Shown piece after piece: positions 30,200-43,413 of a stretch of DNA of 64,000 nucleotides. The notes under the pieces are model-generated. The model was not told the DNA's origin. It did no database searches and worked only from the letters and a program-made list of their open reading frames with translations. Positions within the stretch are counted from its first letter, which is position 1; each line of letters opens with the position of its first letter. Both the position numbers and the translations under genes were made by a program. Source of the stretch: Hippasteria phrygiana (taxonomy: Eukaryota > Echinodermata > Asteroidea > Valvatida > Goniasteridae); assembly GCA_037893225.1 (NCBI GenBank), contig JAZGUH010000529.1, positions 496,001 to 560,000 of the forward strand, in the 5' to 3' direction.

Positions 30200-31580
30200 T
30201 TGCAAGTCTATTGGGTCCCTCTGGACTGGTTTCCTTCATTTCCAATGAAAAAATTGTTAAGGGCACGAAGGCCAGATGAAGGTCTTCCTTATTACTGGTG
30301 TATTTGTACAATTAGTCTCTCACGGCAGTGAGCAAAACTTTTAGACATGTGGAAGGTGCCAAGAAACAATGAAAACTGAGCTGACGGCTTGCGTATTTGT
30401 TATTTTAACCACTTAGAAATTAGAGTAAGGAATGCGTAGCACTGTTCAATACGTTGCTAGATCTTCAGCACACCCATCGATCAATATTAATAACATGATT
30501 CATATTAATAATAACATTGAGTTTGTCGTGGTTTTTCTTTTGCTAGTCAATTTTATCACATTGCTAATCAAATGACAATATGATTAGCATAATTTGCTAA
30601 TCATTTATTTTCTTATTTCCATCACTGCCTGAACTTGTAAGTTGTATAGTCATGGAGGAAACACGGCCCGTGTCAGGCATGCCGCGCAACGGCATTAGTG
30701 GTTTCACCGTGCATTGCCATCATCATCACCGGCCATGTGCGTTCACGCCCCACACGGGCCATTCGGGAAATCACAGTGCGCTATATCGCTGGCGGAAAAA
30801 GCATCAACATTGTCGATCTCCTTTTCTAAGTCACACAGTAAAAATGAGTTTGGTTCCGTGGGGCAAAAATGAGTTTCATCATGATTCATGTCATTCTTGC
30901 ACTTAATAGCCGACTTGTCAAGTTCAATTTGTCTGAAAACGTTTTAATTAATTAAGCGATGCGAGGCATAATTGTCAAATAAATCGCAAACAGAAAACGT
31001 TTGATCGGTTTCCACGTGTCCGAGTCATCAATGCACGTACATCGCAGCACACGTGCACTATGCACGATCGTTTGCACGAGGGGAGTTTGTTGTGTTAAGT
31101 TGAACAGGCAACGCTACTCCCTCTGGACCATGGCTAAACCGCACACATGGCTTAGCCGGCTTTGGGGGGTTCAGGTTACTGTAGTAAGAGCTACCTGGCT
31201 AAAGCTAGCCGCGGATTCGGCCGCGGATTCAGAGCTTGTTTTTAGGCTGTGACTGGTTCCCGCCCCAGTGAGACAGAAGAAAATTAATGCATGGACGGGA
31301 ACCAGTCTGCTTGGGAAATCAAGGTTTTGTGAAGGTTTTTACATGCGCACGGGCATGGCGCGATCGAAAAGCGCTGTTTTGTAGGATCCGGCAACGGTTT
31401 GGTACTGAAAAATTGAGGGCTTGGTTCGGCAAGAAGGGCACAACGGTCAAAGTATATTAATGGGGCACAGCACAACTGGCCGTGAATAGTGCATTTTTGC
31501 ACGGGGCATCACGGCAACTAAAAGGGCATCGACGGCACTAGCCGCCGTGGCCGTCGTGAATTTCAAACCCTGTGTGACTG
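30200..31580. other. Interior of the Harbinger-like element, no gene recognised
   Basis: Short ORFs only. A TTAATAATAACATT-type A+T stretch near 30485-30620 and a G+C-rich stretch at 30650-31260 are present, but no domain or splice pattern can be supported. Confidence 0.3.
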
Positions 31581-31978
31581 ATTTCATTCTTCAAATGTTG
31601 CCGTATAAGCCACCTGGAGTATACATGTAAGCCGCAGGGACATTTTTCAGCGTGAGAATCAATGTATAAGCCGCGGCCTATATTCCGAAAATTACGGTAC
31701 ACCTATGCTCATATTTCTTGGTCAAAGGATAAAATGGGTCAAATTTGTGGCACTCAAGCGGTGAGAGACATCGTTGAATGCACGGCATGCCAGTACGTGT
31801 ATTTGAATGGGCCTACTCTCACCACGCGACGACGACAGTCGGCAAAGTTGAACTTGGTTGATCTTTGCCGACTGTCGCCGTCCATGTTGGGAAAGTCCCC
31901 GATAAAGCGTTTCCATTTATCGGCGTCTCTTCGGCGACGCTGTCGGCGATTATAACAACTATATGGAAACCAGGCTTA

Positions 31979-32240
31979 AGGGTCATTCTAGAAATTAGGG
32001 GTCCAAAAGTGCGACATGTTTTGGTGTCCCTGTTACACCAGACCTGCGTAATTTCCCATCAAGTATCATTAAAATTGACTTCACACTATTTTTTAACTTG
32101 TTTGGCAGGTACTTTGCTTTACATTATCACTCTATGGAGATAGAAGGCATTAAAGAATGTGTCCTGAATTGCAAAATCTTATAGATGTCACTATGTAACA
32201 GGGACACCAAAATTGGACCCCTATTTTATAGAATGACCCA
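31979..32240. mobile_element. MITE with GGGTCATTCTA ends
   Basis: Left AGGGTCATTCTAGAAATTAG and right TTTATAGAATGACCCA are inverted, as are the inner GGTGTCCCTGTTACA / TGTAACAGGGACACC blocks. Flanking TA on both sides suggests a Tc1/mariner-type insertion, placed directly against the Harbinger-like element. Confidence 0.75.
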
Positions 32241-32322
32241 TAACTCTTACAGAAAATCTGTACTACTGGTGCTTATGAATATAAATGACATAATATGAAT
32301 GACATAATCTTCTAACACTTAC

Positions 32323-32498
32323 AATGACCTAGCGACCTGCTTGAGATTGTCAGCGTTCTGGGCATTGATGAGAGAGCATGTCTGGAAGCACTCTAAGGAC
32401 TCCTGAATGCGTCCCATCTGTCGTAGGATCAGAGCCTGGATGTAAAGTGGGTACTCACACATGCCATTTGTCTCCGCAACCTGCTCTTTAATCAGCAT
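32323..32498 (-). CDS. BBS4: BBS4 exon ([20 protein letters not shown]...)
   Basis: This 176-nt exon has acceptor GTCAACAG|ATG and donor TT|GTAAGTG, entering in phase 0 and leaving two bases. Translation [59 protein letters not shown] matches human [20 protein letters not shown] and [12 protein letters not shown]. The leading Met is internal, not a start. The first BBS4 exons (human up to HYIRKDYEACK) should lie at higher coordinates; none was recognised up to 64 kb. Confidence 0.95.
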
Positions 32499-32934
32499 CT
32501 GTTGACAGATTTTTGCAAAATTAACCTCTTTAATAAAAAGACCACCTGGCCGGTTGTCATCCATATGCGCATTCCTGCATGTACTCAATCCATTCATGTT
32601 TCAACTATACCCTTACAAAAAAGTTCTATAGAAATCTATAAAAAAAAATTCTGTAGAATTTCTATATGATATTCTATAGAATTTCTTTATAGAGTTTCTT
32701 TAGAGTTTCTTTAGAGTTTCTGTAGAGTTTCTTTAGAGTTTCTGTAGAGTTTCTGTAGAAAATAGGCCACTTCTCTATAAGACATTTTATAGAATTCTAT
32801 AGAAATTTTACAATTCTATAAAAGATAATTCTATAGAATGTCTATAAGATTCTACAGAATTTTTCTATAGATTTGTATATAATTTCTTTAGAGATCCTCT
32901 ATAGTTGTTATAGAATTCTATAGAAAAATTACCA

Positions 32935-33200
32935 CTTTTCTATAAAACAGCTATTAGAATTCTATAGAAATATGACCACTTTTCTATAAAACAGCTAATA
33001 GAATTCTATAGAAATATGACCACTTTTCTATAAAACATCAAATAGAATTCTATAGAAATAGGACCACTTTTCTATAAAACATCTAGTAGAATTCTATAGA
33101 AATAGGACCACTTTTCTATAAAACATCTAATAGAATTCTATAGAAATATGACCACTTTTCTATAAAACATCTAGTAGAATTCTATAGAAAGATGACTCCA
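32935..33200. repeat. ~45-bp tandem repeat inside copy A
   Basis: Five to six copies of a unit containing AATAGAATTCTATAGAAATA and ACCACTTTTCTATAAAACA. The matching array in copy B (42440-42880) has about ten copies, so it varies between copies. Confidence 0.9.
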
Positions 33201-34605
33201 TTTTTATAAAATGTCATAAATATTTACAAACTTTGTAACTTTTCTAAACATTTTAATTAAATATCAACGTGATACACTTCATCCTTCAAAATTAAAACAA
33301 TTGGAGATCAATACTTTTTTGCTGTGTACTTTTCACTGCATTTATTTCCAGCATAGGCCATGGCCAAAACGTCCTGAATTTTTCCAAATCCAATACTGTA
33401 CATGAATAATTTCACACAGGGAATTAATGAAAAATTTATAAATACATGTATAAGCACCCGATATGCGATCAACATTAATTAAATAGGAAACTACATAATT
33501 CCACATACATCATTGTTTCTATATTTAAAAAATGGTAGGCAAAAAGGAATTTAAAAAAACTTTGGACGGATACAAAACAAGTAAATTTAAAAAGGCTTGA
33601 ATAGTTTTGTATTTTATAAACAAATGCAAGGAGACGAACAAGAATGATTACAGTATGAAAGATAAAAGAGCCTAAAACACATGAATCTTTAACAATGAAA
33701 TAAGATCCCACCATAAATCTCTGAAATTTAACTGAGATTTAAAGGGGGAAACTACATTTTGGTTGTTAAAATATTAATAGTGAACAATCAGCCCTGAAGA
33801 AGGCCTTTGTGAAATTTTTACTAGTATATACATTTGTGGAAACTGATAAATCACCTGACGTAAAGAGAAATGTCCTGGCGAAAAATTTAACTCATACTTC
33901 CGAAAATCTAAAATACACACGGACTAGTGAAACTCGGTTTACTCCGGACACAGATGAAAATTTATGAAATAATTTTGTGGCGATCAATAGGCAAAAATTA
34001 AAAGTTATAAAATAAAACTATTTTTTAGGGTTAAATGGACTTTCTGATGGACTTAAAGCATGGGCAATCATGGGGGACACCCCCCCCCCCCCCCAAATAT
34101 TTTGGGAGTTGACGGCTATAGCAGTGTGTCCCCCCAAAAAAACAAAAAGATTCTCCTTTGTCATATACATTTTATTTTCCCTTTTTATTTGAAATTTAGA
34201 CAGCTGGCTAACAACTGTTTTGTTATCACTAACGTACAAAGCAACAATGGGTACAATCTTTACAGAATATTAGTCAAAATATGATTGTGTAAGCCAAAAA
34301 AAGGAATGTCACCTCCTACTATAGTAACAATTGTAGACTTACTGCATACAAAAGGGTTTAACAAGTGTACAATTACAAAATTAGCTGCCATGTGTGTTCC
34401 CTACAAGTTTGTTTCTTGTACTCTGTCATTTGCCTTTGAGAAAGAACTTGCTTAAGTTCGAAACATCAGGCCAGCTAATTTTTTTATTTGTATATTTCAG
34501 GTCCATTCAGTCAGTCAGCAGTTTGCAGCAGTTTTATTCATTTTCAAGTGTACAATTCAGAAAAGATCTTATATAATATACATGTAAGATCTTACGGGAG
34601 AGGAC

Positions 34606-34854
34606 TTGAGCGAGGACTCAAACGACTTAGGCAGCTCTGTAATGGGCGAAGACTTGGACGACTTGGGTAGCTCTGCATATGCAATGGATGAGGATGACTC
34701 CAAATGGTGCGGGCAAACACAGTTCGATGCTAACGAGCTTGAACACGGGGCGAATTCACCTCCAACAAACAGCCGCAAAGAGACGAAACAGCGGGGACGA
34801 CACACATTGGCTCCCGACGCAAAAATATATGGGGATATGAGCCCCAAATACTGA
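34606..34854 (+). CDS. Acidic Ser/Asp-rich ORF inside copy A, hypothetical
   Basis: Reads MSEDSNDLGSSVMGEDLDDL, GSSAYAMDEDDSKWCGQTQF, DANELEHGANSPPTNSRKET. The same reading frame is kept in copy B on the minus strand (40957 downwards), differing at Asn/Asp and by a one-base change near its end. It has no known domain. It may be an exon fragment captured from a host gene or a decayed transposase N-terminus. Expression is unproven. Confidence 0.35.
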   Translation: MSEDSNDLGSSVMGEDLDDLGSSAYAMDEDDSKWCGQTQFDANELEHGANSPPTNSRKETKQRGRHTLAPDAKIYGDMSPKY

Positions 34855-36519
34855 ACCGTAGGCCTATTACACAGATACAAATTTATGAAATAATTTTGTG
34901 GCGATCAATAGGCACAAATTTAAAGTTAAAAATGGACTTAAAGCACGGGCAATCGGGGGGGGGGGGACACGTCCCCCTCCCCCAATATTTTTCCCTTTGT
35001 CATATAGTACATTTTATTTTCCCTTTTCATTTGAAATTTGAAATTTAGACAGCTAACTGGCTATTAAACAACTGTTTTGTTATCACTAACATACAAGTAA
35101 CAATGGGGACAATCTTTACAGAATATTAGTCAAAATATGATTGTGTAAGCCAAAAAAGGGAATGTCACCTCCTACTATAGTAACAATTGTAGACTTACCG
35201 CATACAAACAGCTTGTGATCAGCGTGACGACATGGTTCAACCATGGAGGAAGAACCTTCATGGTTCAACCATTCCTTCCTCTATGGTTCAACATGTTGCT
35301 TGTATCTTGTACGTGTGATCGATCATGTCCAAAGACGTCCATCCATCCAGCAATCACCAGTGTATTTTTTACATGTCATGTACAGGTTGAGTGTGTACAT
35401 GAGCAGTGAATTATGTCCACAGGCATACATGTAAATGCCATGCAAATATCCACGATTTTTACCAAGTTTTATACAATTTCTGACATCAAGCCCATACTGC
35501 ACTGCTGCACTGACATTCAACTGACTGCAGTGCAGATTTCAAATTTCCCACACTGACCGTTTATCTCTGGTATGCAAGCAGCAAGGTCACCTTGTCATGT
35601 GACTTGAGTCTAAGTAACATGATACTCTTGATGATGTAACAGTACATGTAGGCTTTGGTCTGTACAGGGTCTGTGTACACATCAACTTCCTGTTTGGCTT
35701 AGTAAACTGTTGGGCTAGCTGTGACTGGAGGAAGGAATTTCCTCCATGCATGTATGTGCTGTTGCATATATTCAGTGTTGCATGGTGTACACCCAAAGAG
35801 GTACATATTATGTACCAAACCTGCACCGAATTATGATGTGGTGTACAGACACCACAGTTCGGTAAGGGAAAACAAATGAATACTTTGAAAATGCTTATAA
35901 TCGCTTCTTTAAAAATCATAGTCCTCAGCCTTGATCTTGTTAGTAAATTTGATTGAAAAAAAAAAGATTTGTTAAAGTAATATATAGTTATACTCATCTC
36001 TAATTTCTACCGAAAAATAAAATCATATGGAGTGTTCTATATAATTCTATGTTTCTATAGAAGTTAGGGGCATATTGTGGGTTACTTTAAATATGTACAT
36101 ACTTTCTACAAACAATTAATGTGTCTATAATTTCTATAGAATCATAGAATTCTATATAGAAGACTGACAGGAATTTGTTTAATCAGTGCTCTATAGAAAT
36201 CTATAGATTTTTTTAAAAATCTCTATAGACAGTCTTCTTATTGGAGTATTCTATACAATTCTATGATTCTATAGAAATTAGAAACATATTGTGGTTTACT
36301 ATATAAATGTACATACTTTCAACAAACAAATTGATATGTCTAATTTCTATAGAAACCATTCTATAGAACTGGAAGATTTGTTCTATAGAAATCTATATAT
36401 TTTTTTAAAATCTCTATAGACAGCCTTAAATATTCTATAGAAAACCATTGCCTCTATAGAACCGTATAGAGCTCTATAACACACTCTATAGAATTCTATA
36501 GAACTTTTTTGTAAGGGTA

Positions 36520-38195
36520 TTGTTCTTGAATGGGAGAGTAATGAATATATGGAGCTTTTTCAAACAAAACTTTCATTCAAACGAAAGTAGGGCTCCAAGT
36601 GCAATAAATTGGACAACTCTATTCAGTGTGGTGCCTATTGTATGTTTATTGGCATACCAATCCCCATCAATGAAGCCAGACACAAGGGATTAATGCACAT
36701 ACAATCATAGCTGATTTTAATGTCACCTTTGGTAAATTTGTAAGAATATAACTTAGTGTCCCTTGTAGCCCCACGAGTAAAGCAAGGAAAACTCACTGCA
36801 CAGTATCCTCAGCCACACATCCAATGATACATGTACCTAAAGTGTGTGCAGCTGCCTGTGCACAGATTCTAAATACCACTGAAAAATTCCAAGCAACATC
36901 GCAAGTGTGTATAGCCAGGGAGTTGCAGAGGGTGAAATTATGGTCAGACATCAGACAGTTTCTGACCATTTGCAGTATTGTCTGAACAAATTATAGAGGA
37001 ATCCCACAACGACGAGTTTAGCGCGGATCTGCACACCTCCGCGTTTAAAAACGAGGATCTCAATGTCAGTAAACAACTTTATGCTGATCGTGCGCTTGCG
37101 CTTCCTTTTATGGCCTGATTAATTCATGCATGAATGAATGTGCTGAAAAGGGTGGTTTTGTTTTCCACTGACACTCTCGCTTTCAACCCGGAAGTGCGCA
37201 GAAGGGGCTAATGTGAAATTCCTCTATAGCTTGTTACAGCTGTGGTTTGTGGCAGGTTAAAATGCTGATAATGGCCCAGCACTTTTTGTGTCTGACTGCA
37301 CCCTCCAGAGTGGAGGTACCTCAAAACAGGTAAGGTAAAAATGTGCTGCCACCACAAAATGAGTTTAAAGTCGCACTATGGTTTTCTGAGTTACAAGCAG
37401 AAACAAATACATTTTCACTGAAGTCAATTTTGGGATTTTAACAACTGTATATTTAAAAAACCCTATTGTATCATATCCCAAAGTTTTAAAACTGATTCGA
37501 TTCTTGAAAAAAAAATTGAGGGGAATTCTTTTTTGAACTTGTGCACAGATCACAAACTCTTCATTTAAAAAAAAAAAAAGGGGGTTAAAAATCTGATAAC
37601 TCTAAAAGGTTTTATCAGGGGCTACAAATGAGATACCACAACTCACAATATATCAAATTAAAGCCCTTCACATGAAATTCCATAATCTTGTTTTTCAAAT
37701 TTTGATACTTTACACCTATTTTGTGGTAACAGGTCACATATCGTGATCCCGAATTTATTGCAATGCATGGCATTGGCCAGCGTTTGGATATGCTAAATAT
37801 GGATAGAGCGTAATGCCGGGAATCCATGTGTCCATATTGCATTATGCATAACATGTAATGCGTGATGCAATAAAATAAAACTACAGAAAATGTAATTTGT
37901 AATGCGCATTGTATTTTCCATTTTAAGTGATCTATTGCTTTTCGTGTATTAACTCTATTTTGATGCATCATGCATTATGCATAATGCAATATACAGACTA
38001 GGGGTGTGCATTTATGGGTAGTTAAAGAACTGGGTACCCCGATTGTAAAATATACGGGTACCCGGGTACCGTTAAAGAAACCCAACCCAAAACTTAAAAT
38101 CCCGGAAGTTGTAATAATGCATTTTTCTGAGATTCCAAAAGTCTGATTTCAGACAAATGTCTGAAAAATCTCATGCCTGCCCTCACCCAATAGGA
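36520..38195. other. Spacer between copies A and B, no gene recognised
   Basis: Low-complexity A+T-rich DNA with a TGCATTATGCATAATGCA-type palindromic stretch at 37840-37990. No exon or element boundary could be supported. Confidence 0.3.
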
Positions 38196-39072
38196 GTGCA
38201 GATATGGTGTACATATGGTGTAGTTTTAGTGTAGGTGTTTTCCAAAAGCTGGTGTACACCAAATTGACACCACCTTTGTGAATGGTGCTGTTTTGGTGCA
38301 CCCTGTAAAAATTTCAACCTGAAAACTGTACACGGGGTGCAGTTTTGGTGCGTTCCAATTATTTAAATTAGCACCAAAACCGCACCACATACGATTGTGG
38401 TGCTGTTTTGGTGCGGCACCCTTATGGGATTTTATTGTGCGTTCCAATTATTTAAATTAGCACCAAAAGTGCACCACACGAGTGGTGCTGTATTGGTGCG
38501 GCACCCAATGGTGCGGATTTGGTGCACGGGCCAGATTTCTGCAGTACTAAATCCTTACACCAAAACTGCACCATTTTGCTGATGGGGTGCACTTGTGGTG
38601 TGTTCCAATTAATTAAATTAGCACCAAAACCGCACCACATACGATTGTGGTGCTGTTTTGGTGCGGCACCCTTATGGGATTTTATTGTGCGTTCCAATTA
38701 TTTAAATTAGCACCAAAAGTGCACCACACACGAGTGGTGCTGTATTGGTGCGGCACCCAATGGTGCGGATTTGGTGCACGGGCCAGATTTCTGCAGTACT
38801 AAATCCTTACACCAAAACTGCACCATTTTGCTGATGGGGTGCACTTGTGGTGTGTTCCAATTAATTAAATTGGCACCAAAACCGCACCACATACGATTGT
38901 GGTGCTGTTTTGGTGCGGCACCCTTATGGGATTTTATTGTGCGTTCCAATTATTTAAATTAGCACCAAAAGTGCACCACACACGAGTGGTGCTGTATTGG
39001 TGCGGCACCCAATGGTGCGGATTTGGTGCACGGGCCAGATTTCTGCAGTACTAAATCCTTACACCAAAACTG
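38196..39072. repeat. 252-bp satellite (TGGTGCGG/CCGCACCA-rich), first part
   Basis: Units repeat every 252 bp (e.g. GTGCACGGGCCAGATTTCTG at 38522 and 38774 and 39026). Each unit contains several inverted TTGGTGCGG / CCGCACCAAAA pairs and two TTCCAATTATTTAAATTAGC boxes. A degenerate copy precedes at 38196-38330. Open frames of about 80 codons on both strands are by-products. Confidence 0.9.
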
Positions 39073-42000
39073 CCCTTACAAAAAAGTTCTATAGAATTCT
39101 ATAGAGTGTGTTATAGAGCTCTATACGGTTCTATAGAGGCAATGGTTTTCTATAGAATATTTAAGGCTGTCTATAGAGATTTTAAAAAAATATATAAATT
39201 TCTATAGAACAAATCTTCCAGTTCTATAGAATGGTTTCTATAGAAATTAGACATATCAATTTGTTTGTTGAAAGTATGTACATTTATATAGTAAACCACA
39301 ATATGTTTCTAATTTCTATAGAAACATAGAATTGTATAGAATACTTCAATAAGAAGACTGTCTATAGAGATTTTTAAAAAAATCTATAGATTTCTATAGA
39401 GCACTGATTAAACAAATTCCTGTCAGTCTTCTATAGAATTCTATGTTTCTATAGAAATTATAGACACATTAATTTGTTTGTAGAAAGTATGTACATATTT
39501 AAAGTAACCCACAATATGCCCCTAATTTCTATAGAAACATAGAATTATATAGAACACTCCATATGATTTTATTTTTCGGTAGAAATTAAAGATGAGTATA
39601 ACTATATAATACTTTAACAAATCTTTTTTTTTCAATCAAATTTACTAACAAGATCAAGGCTGAGGACTATGATTTTTAAAGAAGCGATTATAAGCATTTT
39701 CAAAGTATTCATTTGTTTTCCCTTACCGAACTGTGGTGTCTGTACACCACATCATAATTCGGTGCAGGTTTGGTACATAATATGTACCTCTCTGGGTGTA
39801 CACTATGCAACACTGAATATATGCAACAGCACATACATGCATGGAGGAAATTCCTTCCTCCATGATACATGTAAGTACACCACACAGCTAGCCCAACAGT
39901 TTACTAAGCCAAACAGGAAGTTGATGTGTACACAGACCAAAGCCTACATGTACTGTTACATCATCAAGAGTATCATGTTACTTAGACTCAAGTCACATGA
40001 CAAGGTGACCTTGCTGCTTGCATACCAGAGATAAACGGTCAGTGTGGGAAATTTGAAATCTGCACTACAGTCAGTTGAATGTCAGTGCAGCTAGCAGTGC
40101 AGTATGGGCTTGATGGCAGAAATTGTATAAAACTGGGTCAAAATCGTGGATATTTGCATGGCATTTACATGTACGCCTGTGGACATAATTCACTGCTCAT
40201 GTACACACTCAACCTGTACATGACATGTAAAAAATACACTGGTGATTGCTGGATGGATGGACAAGTCTTTGGACATGATCGATCACACGTACAAGATACA
40301 AGCAACATGTTGAACCATAGAGGAAGGAATGGTTGAACCATGTCGTCACGCTGATCACAAGCTGTTTGTATGCGGTAAGTCTACAATTGTTACTATATAT
40401 AGTAGGAGGTGACATTCCCTTTTTTGGCTTACACAATCTTATTTTGACTAATATTCTGTAAAGATTGTCCCCATTGTTGCTTGTATGTTAGTGATAACAA
40501 AACAGTTGTTTATTAGCCAGTTAGCTGTCTAAATTTCAAATGAAAAGGGAAAATAAAATGTATATGACAAAGGGGAAAATATTGGGGGAGGGGGACATGT
40601 CCCCCCCCCCCCGGATTGCCCGTGCTTTAAGTCCATTTTTAACTTTAAATTTGTGCCTATTGATCGCCACAAAATTATTTCATAAATTTTTATCTGTGTA
40701 ATAGGCCTACGGTTCAGTATTTGGGGCTCATATCCCCATATTTTTGCGTCGGGAGCCAATGTCGTCCCCTGCTGTTTCGTCTCTTTGCGGCTGTTTGTTG
40801 GAGGTGAATTCGCCCCGTGTTCAAGCTCGTTAGCATCGAACTGTGTTTGCCCGCACCATTTGGAGTCATCCTCATCCATTGCATATGCAGAGCTACCCAA
40901 GTCGTCCAAGTCTTCGCCCATTACAGAGCTGCCTAAGTCGTCTGAGTCCTCGCTCAAGTCCTCTCCCGTAAGATCTTACGAGTTACATGTATATTATATA
41001 AGATCTTTTCTTAATTGTACACTTGAAAATGAATAAAACTGCTGCAAACTGCTGACTGACTGAATGGACCTGAAATATACAAATACAAAAATTAGCTGGC
41101 CTGACGTTTCGAACTTAAGCAAGTTCTTTCTCAAAGGCAAATGACAGAGTACAAGAAACAAACTTGTAGGGAACACACATGCCAGCTATTTTTTTAATTG
41201 TACACTTGTTAAACCTTTTTGAATGCAGTATAAGTCTACAATTGTTACTATAGTAGGAGGTGACATTCCTTTTTTTTGGCTTACACAATCATATTTTGAC
41301 TAATATTCTGTAAAGATTGTACCCATTGTTGCTTTGTACGTTAGTGATACCAAAACAGTTGTTAGCCAGCTGTCTAAATTTCAAATAAAAAGGGAAAATA
41401 AAATGTATATGACAAAGGAGAATCTTTTTGTTTTTTTGGGGGGACACACTGCCATAGCCGTCAACTCCCAAAATATTGGGGGGGGGGGGGGTTCCCCCAT
41501 GATTGCCCCCCATGATTGCCCATGCTTTAAGTCCATCAGAAAGTCCATTTAACCCTCAAAAATAGTTTTATTTTATAACTTTTAATTTTTGCCTATTGAT
41601 CGCCACAAAATTATTTCATAAATTTTCATCTGTGTCCGGAGTAAACCGAGTTTCACTAGTCCGTGTGTATTTTAGATTTTCGGAAGTATGAGTTAAATTT
41701 TTCGCCAGGACATTTCTCTTTACGTCAGGTGATTTATCAGTTTCCACAAATGTATATACTAGTAAAAGTTTCACAAAGGCCGTCTTCAGGGCTGATTTTC
41801 TGAAGAGATCAATGTAAATTTTCCAAGTGCGCCAACAGGGGTGATTGTTCACTATTAATATTTTAACAACCAAAATGTAGTTTCCCCCCTTAAATCTCAG
41901 TTAAATTTCAGAGATTTTTGGTGGGATCTTTTTTCATTGTTAAAGATTCATGTGTTTTAGGCTCTTTTATCTTTCATACTGTAATCATTCTTGGTCGTCT

Positions 42001-43208
42001 CCTTGCATTTGTTTATAAAATACAAAACTATTCAAGCCTTCTTTAATTTACTTGTTTTGTATCCGTCCAAAGTTTTTTAAATTCCTTTTTGCCTACCATT
42101 TTTTAAATATAAAAACAATGATGTAAGTGGAATTATTTAGTTTCCTATTTAATTAATGTTGATCGCATATCAGGTGCTTATACATGTATTTATAAATTTT
42201 TCATTAATTCCCTGTGTGAAATTATTCATGTACAGTATTAGATTTGGAAAAATTCAGGACGTTTTGGCCATGGCCTATGCTGGAAATAAATGCAGTGAAA
42301 AGTACACAGCAAAAAAGTATTGATCTCCAATTATATTAATTTTGAAGGATGAAGTGTATCACGTTGATATTTAATTAAAATGTTTAGAAAAGTTACCAAG
42401 TTTGTAAATATTTATGACATTTTATAAAAATGGAGTCATCTTTCTATATAATTCTATTAGATGTTTTATAGAAAAGTGGTCATATTTCTATAGAATTCTA
42501 TTAGATGTTTTATAGAAAAGTGGTCCTATTTCTATAGAACTCTACTAGATGTTTTATAGAAAAGTGGTCCTAGTTCTATAGAATTCTATTTGATGTTTTA
42601 TAGAAAAGTGGTCATATTTCTATAGAATTCTATTAGCTGTTTTATAGAAAAGTGGTCCTATTTCTATAGAATTCTACTAGATGTTTTATAGAAAAGTGGT
42701 CCTATTTCTATAGAACTCTACTAGATGTTTTATAGAAAAGTGGTCCTAGTTCTATAGAATTCTATTTGATGTTTTATAGAAAAGTGGTCCTAGTTCTATA
42801 GAATTCTATTAGCTGTTTTATAGAAAAGTGGTCATATTTCTATAGAATTCTACTAGCTGTTTTATAGAAAAGTGGTAATTTTTCTATAGAATTCTATAAA
42901 AACTATAGAGGATCTCTAAAGAAATTATATACAAATCTATAGACAAATTCTGTAGAATCTTATAGACATTCTATAGAATTATCTTTTATAGAATTGTAAA
43001 ATTTCTATACAATTCTATAAAATGTCTTATAGAGAAGTGGCCCATTTTCTAAAGAAACTCTACAGAAACTCTAAAGAAACTCTAAAGAAACTCTACAGAA
43101 ACTCTACAGAAACTCTACAGAAACTCTATAAAGGAATTCTATAGAATATCATATAGAAATTCTACAGAATTTTTTTTTATAGATTTCTATAGAACTTTTT
43201 TGTAAGGG
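39073..43208. mobile_element. TCTATAGAA-rich element, copy B (inverted)
   Basis: Same CCCTTACAAAAAAGTTCTAT ends as copy A but in reverse orientation and 4.1 kb long. The flanks are TG on both sides (39071-39072, 43209-43210), and removing the element plus one TG restores the satellite sequence AAAACTGCACCATTTTG. Internal order mirrors copy A, including the acidic ORF and poly(C) runs. The 45-bp array at 42440-42880 is longer than in A. Confidence 0.88.
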
Positions 43209-43413
43209 TGCACCATTTTGCTGATGGGGTGCACTTGTGGTGCGTTCCAATTATTTAAATTAGCACCAAAACCGCACCACATACAATTGTGGTGCTGTTT
43301 TGGTGCGGCACCCTTATGGGATTTTATTGTGCGTTCCAATTATTTAAATTAGCACCAAAAGTGCACCACACACGAGTGGTGCTGTTTTGGTGCGGCACCC
43401 AATGGTGCGGATG
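43209..43413. repeat. 252-bp satellite, continuation after copy B
   Basis: Continues the third satellite unit (GCACCATTTTGCTGATGGGG onward) exactly where copy B interrupts it, ending at GGTGCGGATG near 43413. Confidence 0.9.

Larger units (their letters stand above)
29155..31976. mobile_element. Harbinger-like element, ends AGCCTGGTTTCCATAT, TAA duplication
   Basis: AGCCTGGTTTCCATATAATCG at the left and ATATGGAAACCAGGCT at the right are inverted and each is flanked by TAA (29152-29154, 31977-31979). Subterminal parts share GCCGAC/GTCGGC motifs. A 3-bp TAA duplication fits the PIF/Harbinger group. It has no transposase; the 2.8 kb interior carries the right arm of the 27.5/30.2 kb inverted repeat and a TTACGGTA-ended MITE piece (31590-31700). 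Confidence 0.7.
32610..36517. mobile_element. TCTATAGAA-rich element, copy A
   Basis: It begins CCCTTACAAAAAAGTTCTAT and ends with the reverse complement, flanked by TA on both sides (32608-32609, 36518-36519). The outer 600 and 500 bp are saturated with TTCTATAGAA-type palindromes, including a roughly 45-bp tandem unit (32930-33200). The interior holds an internal direct duplication (about 34080-34360 and 34960-35210), poly(C)/poly(G) runs and one short acidic ORF. There is no transposase, so it is non-autonomous. The superfamily is unknown. Confidence 0.85.

Noticed and set aside
38226..38962. Repeated ~80-codon ORFs on both strands (MERTIKSHKGAAPKQHHNR and others)
   Set aside because: They repeat with the 252-bp satellite period on both strands, so they are satellite by-products.
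32610..43208. CRISPR-like reading of the regular TCTATAGAA arrays
   Set aside because: The repeats are simple palindromic tandem units with no variable spacers and lie inside transposon ends in an animal genome.
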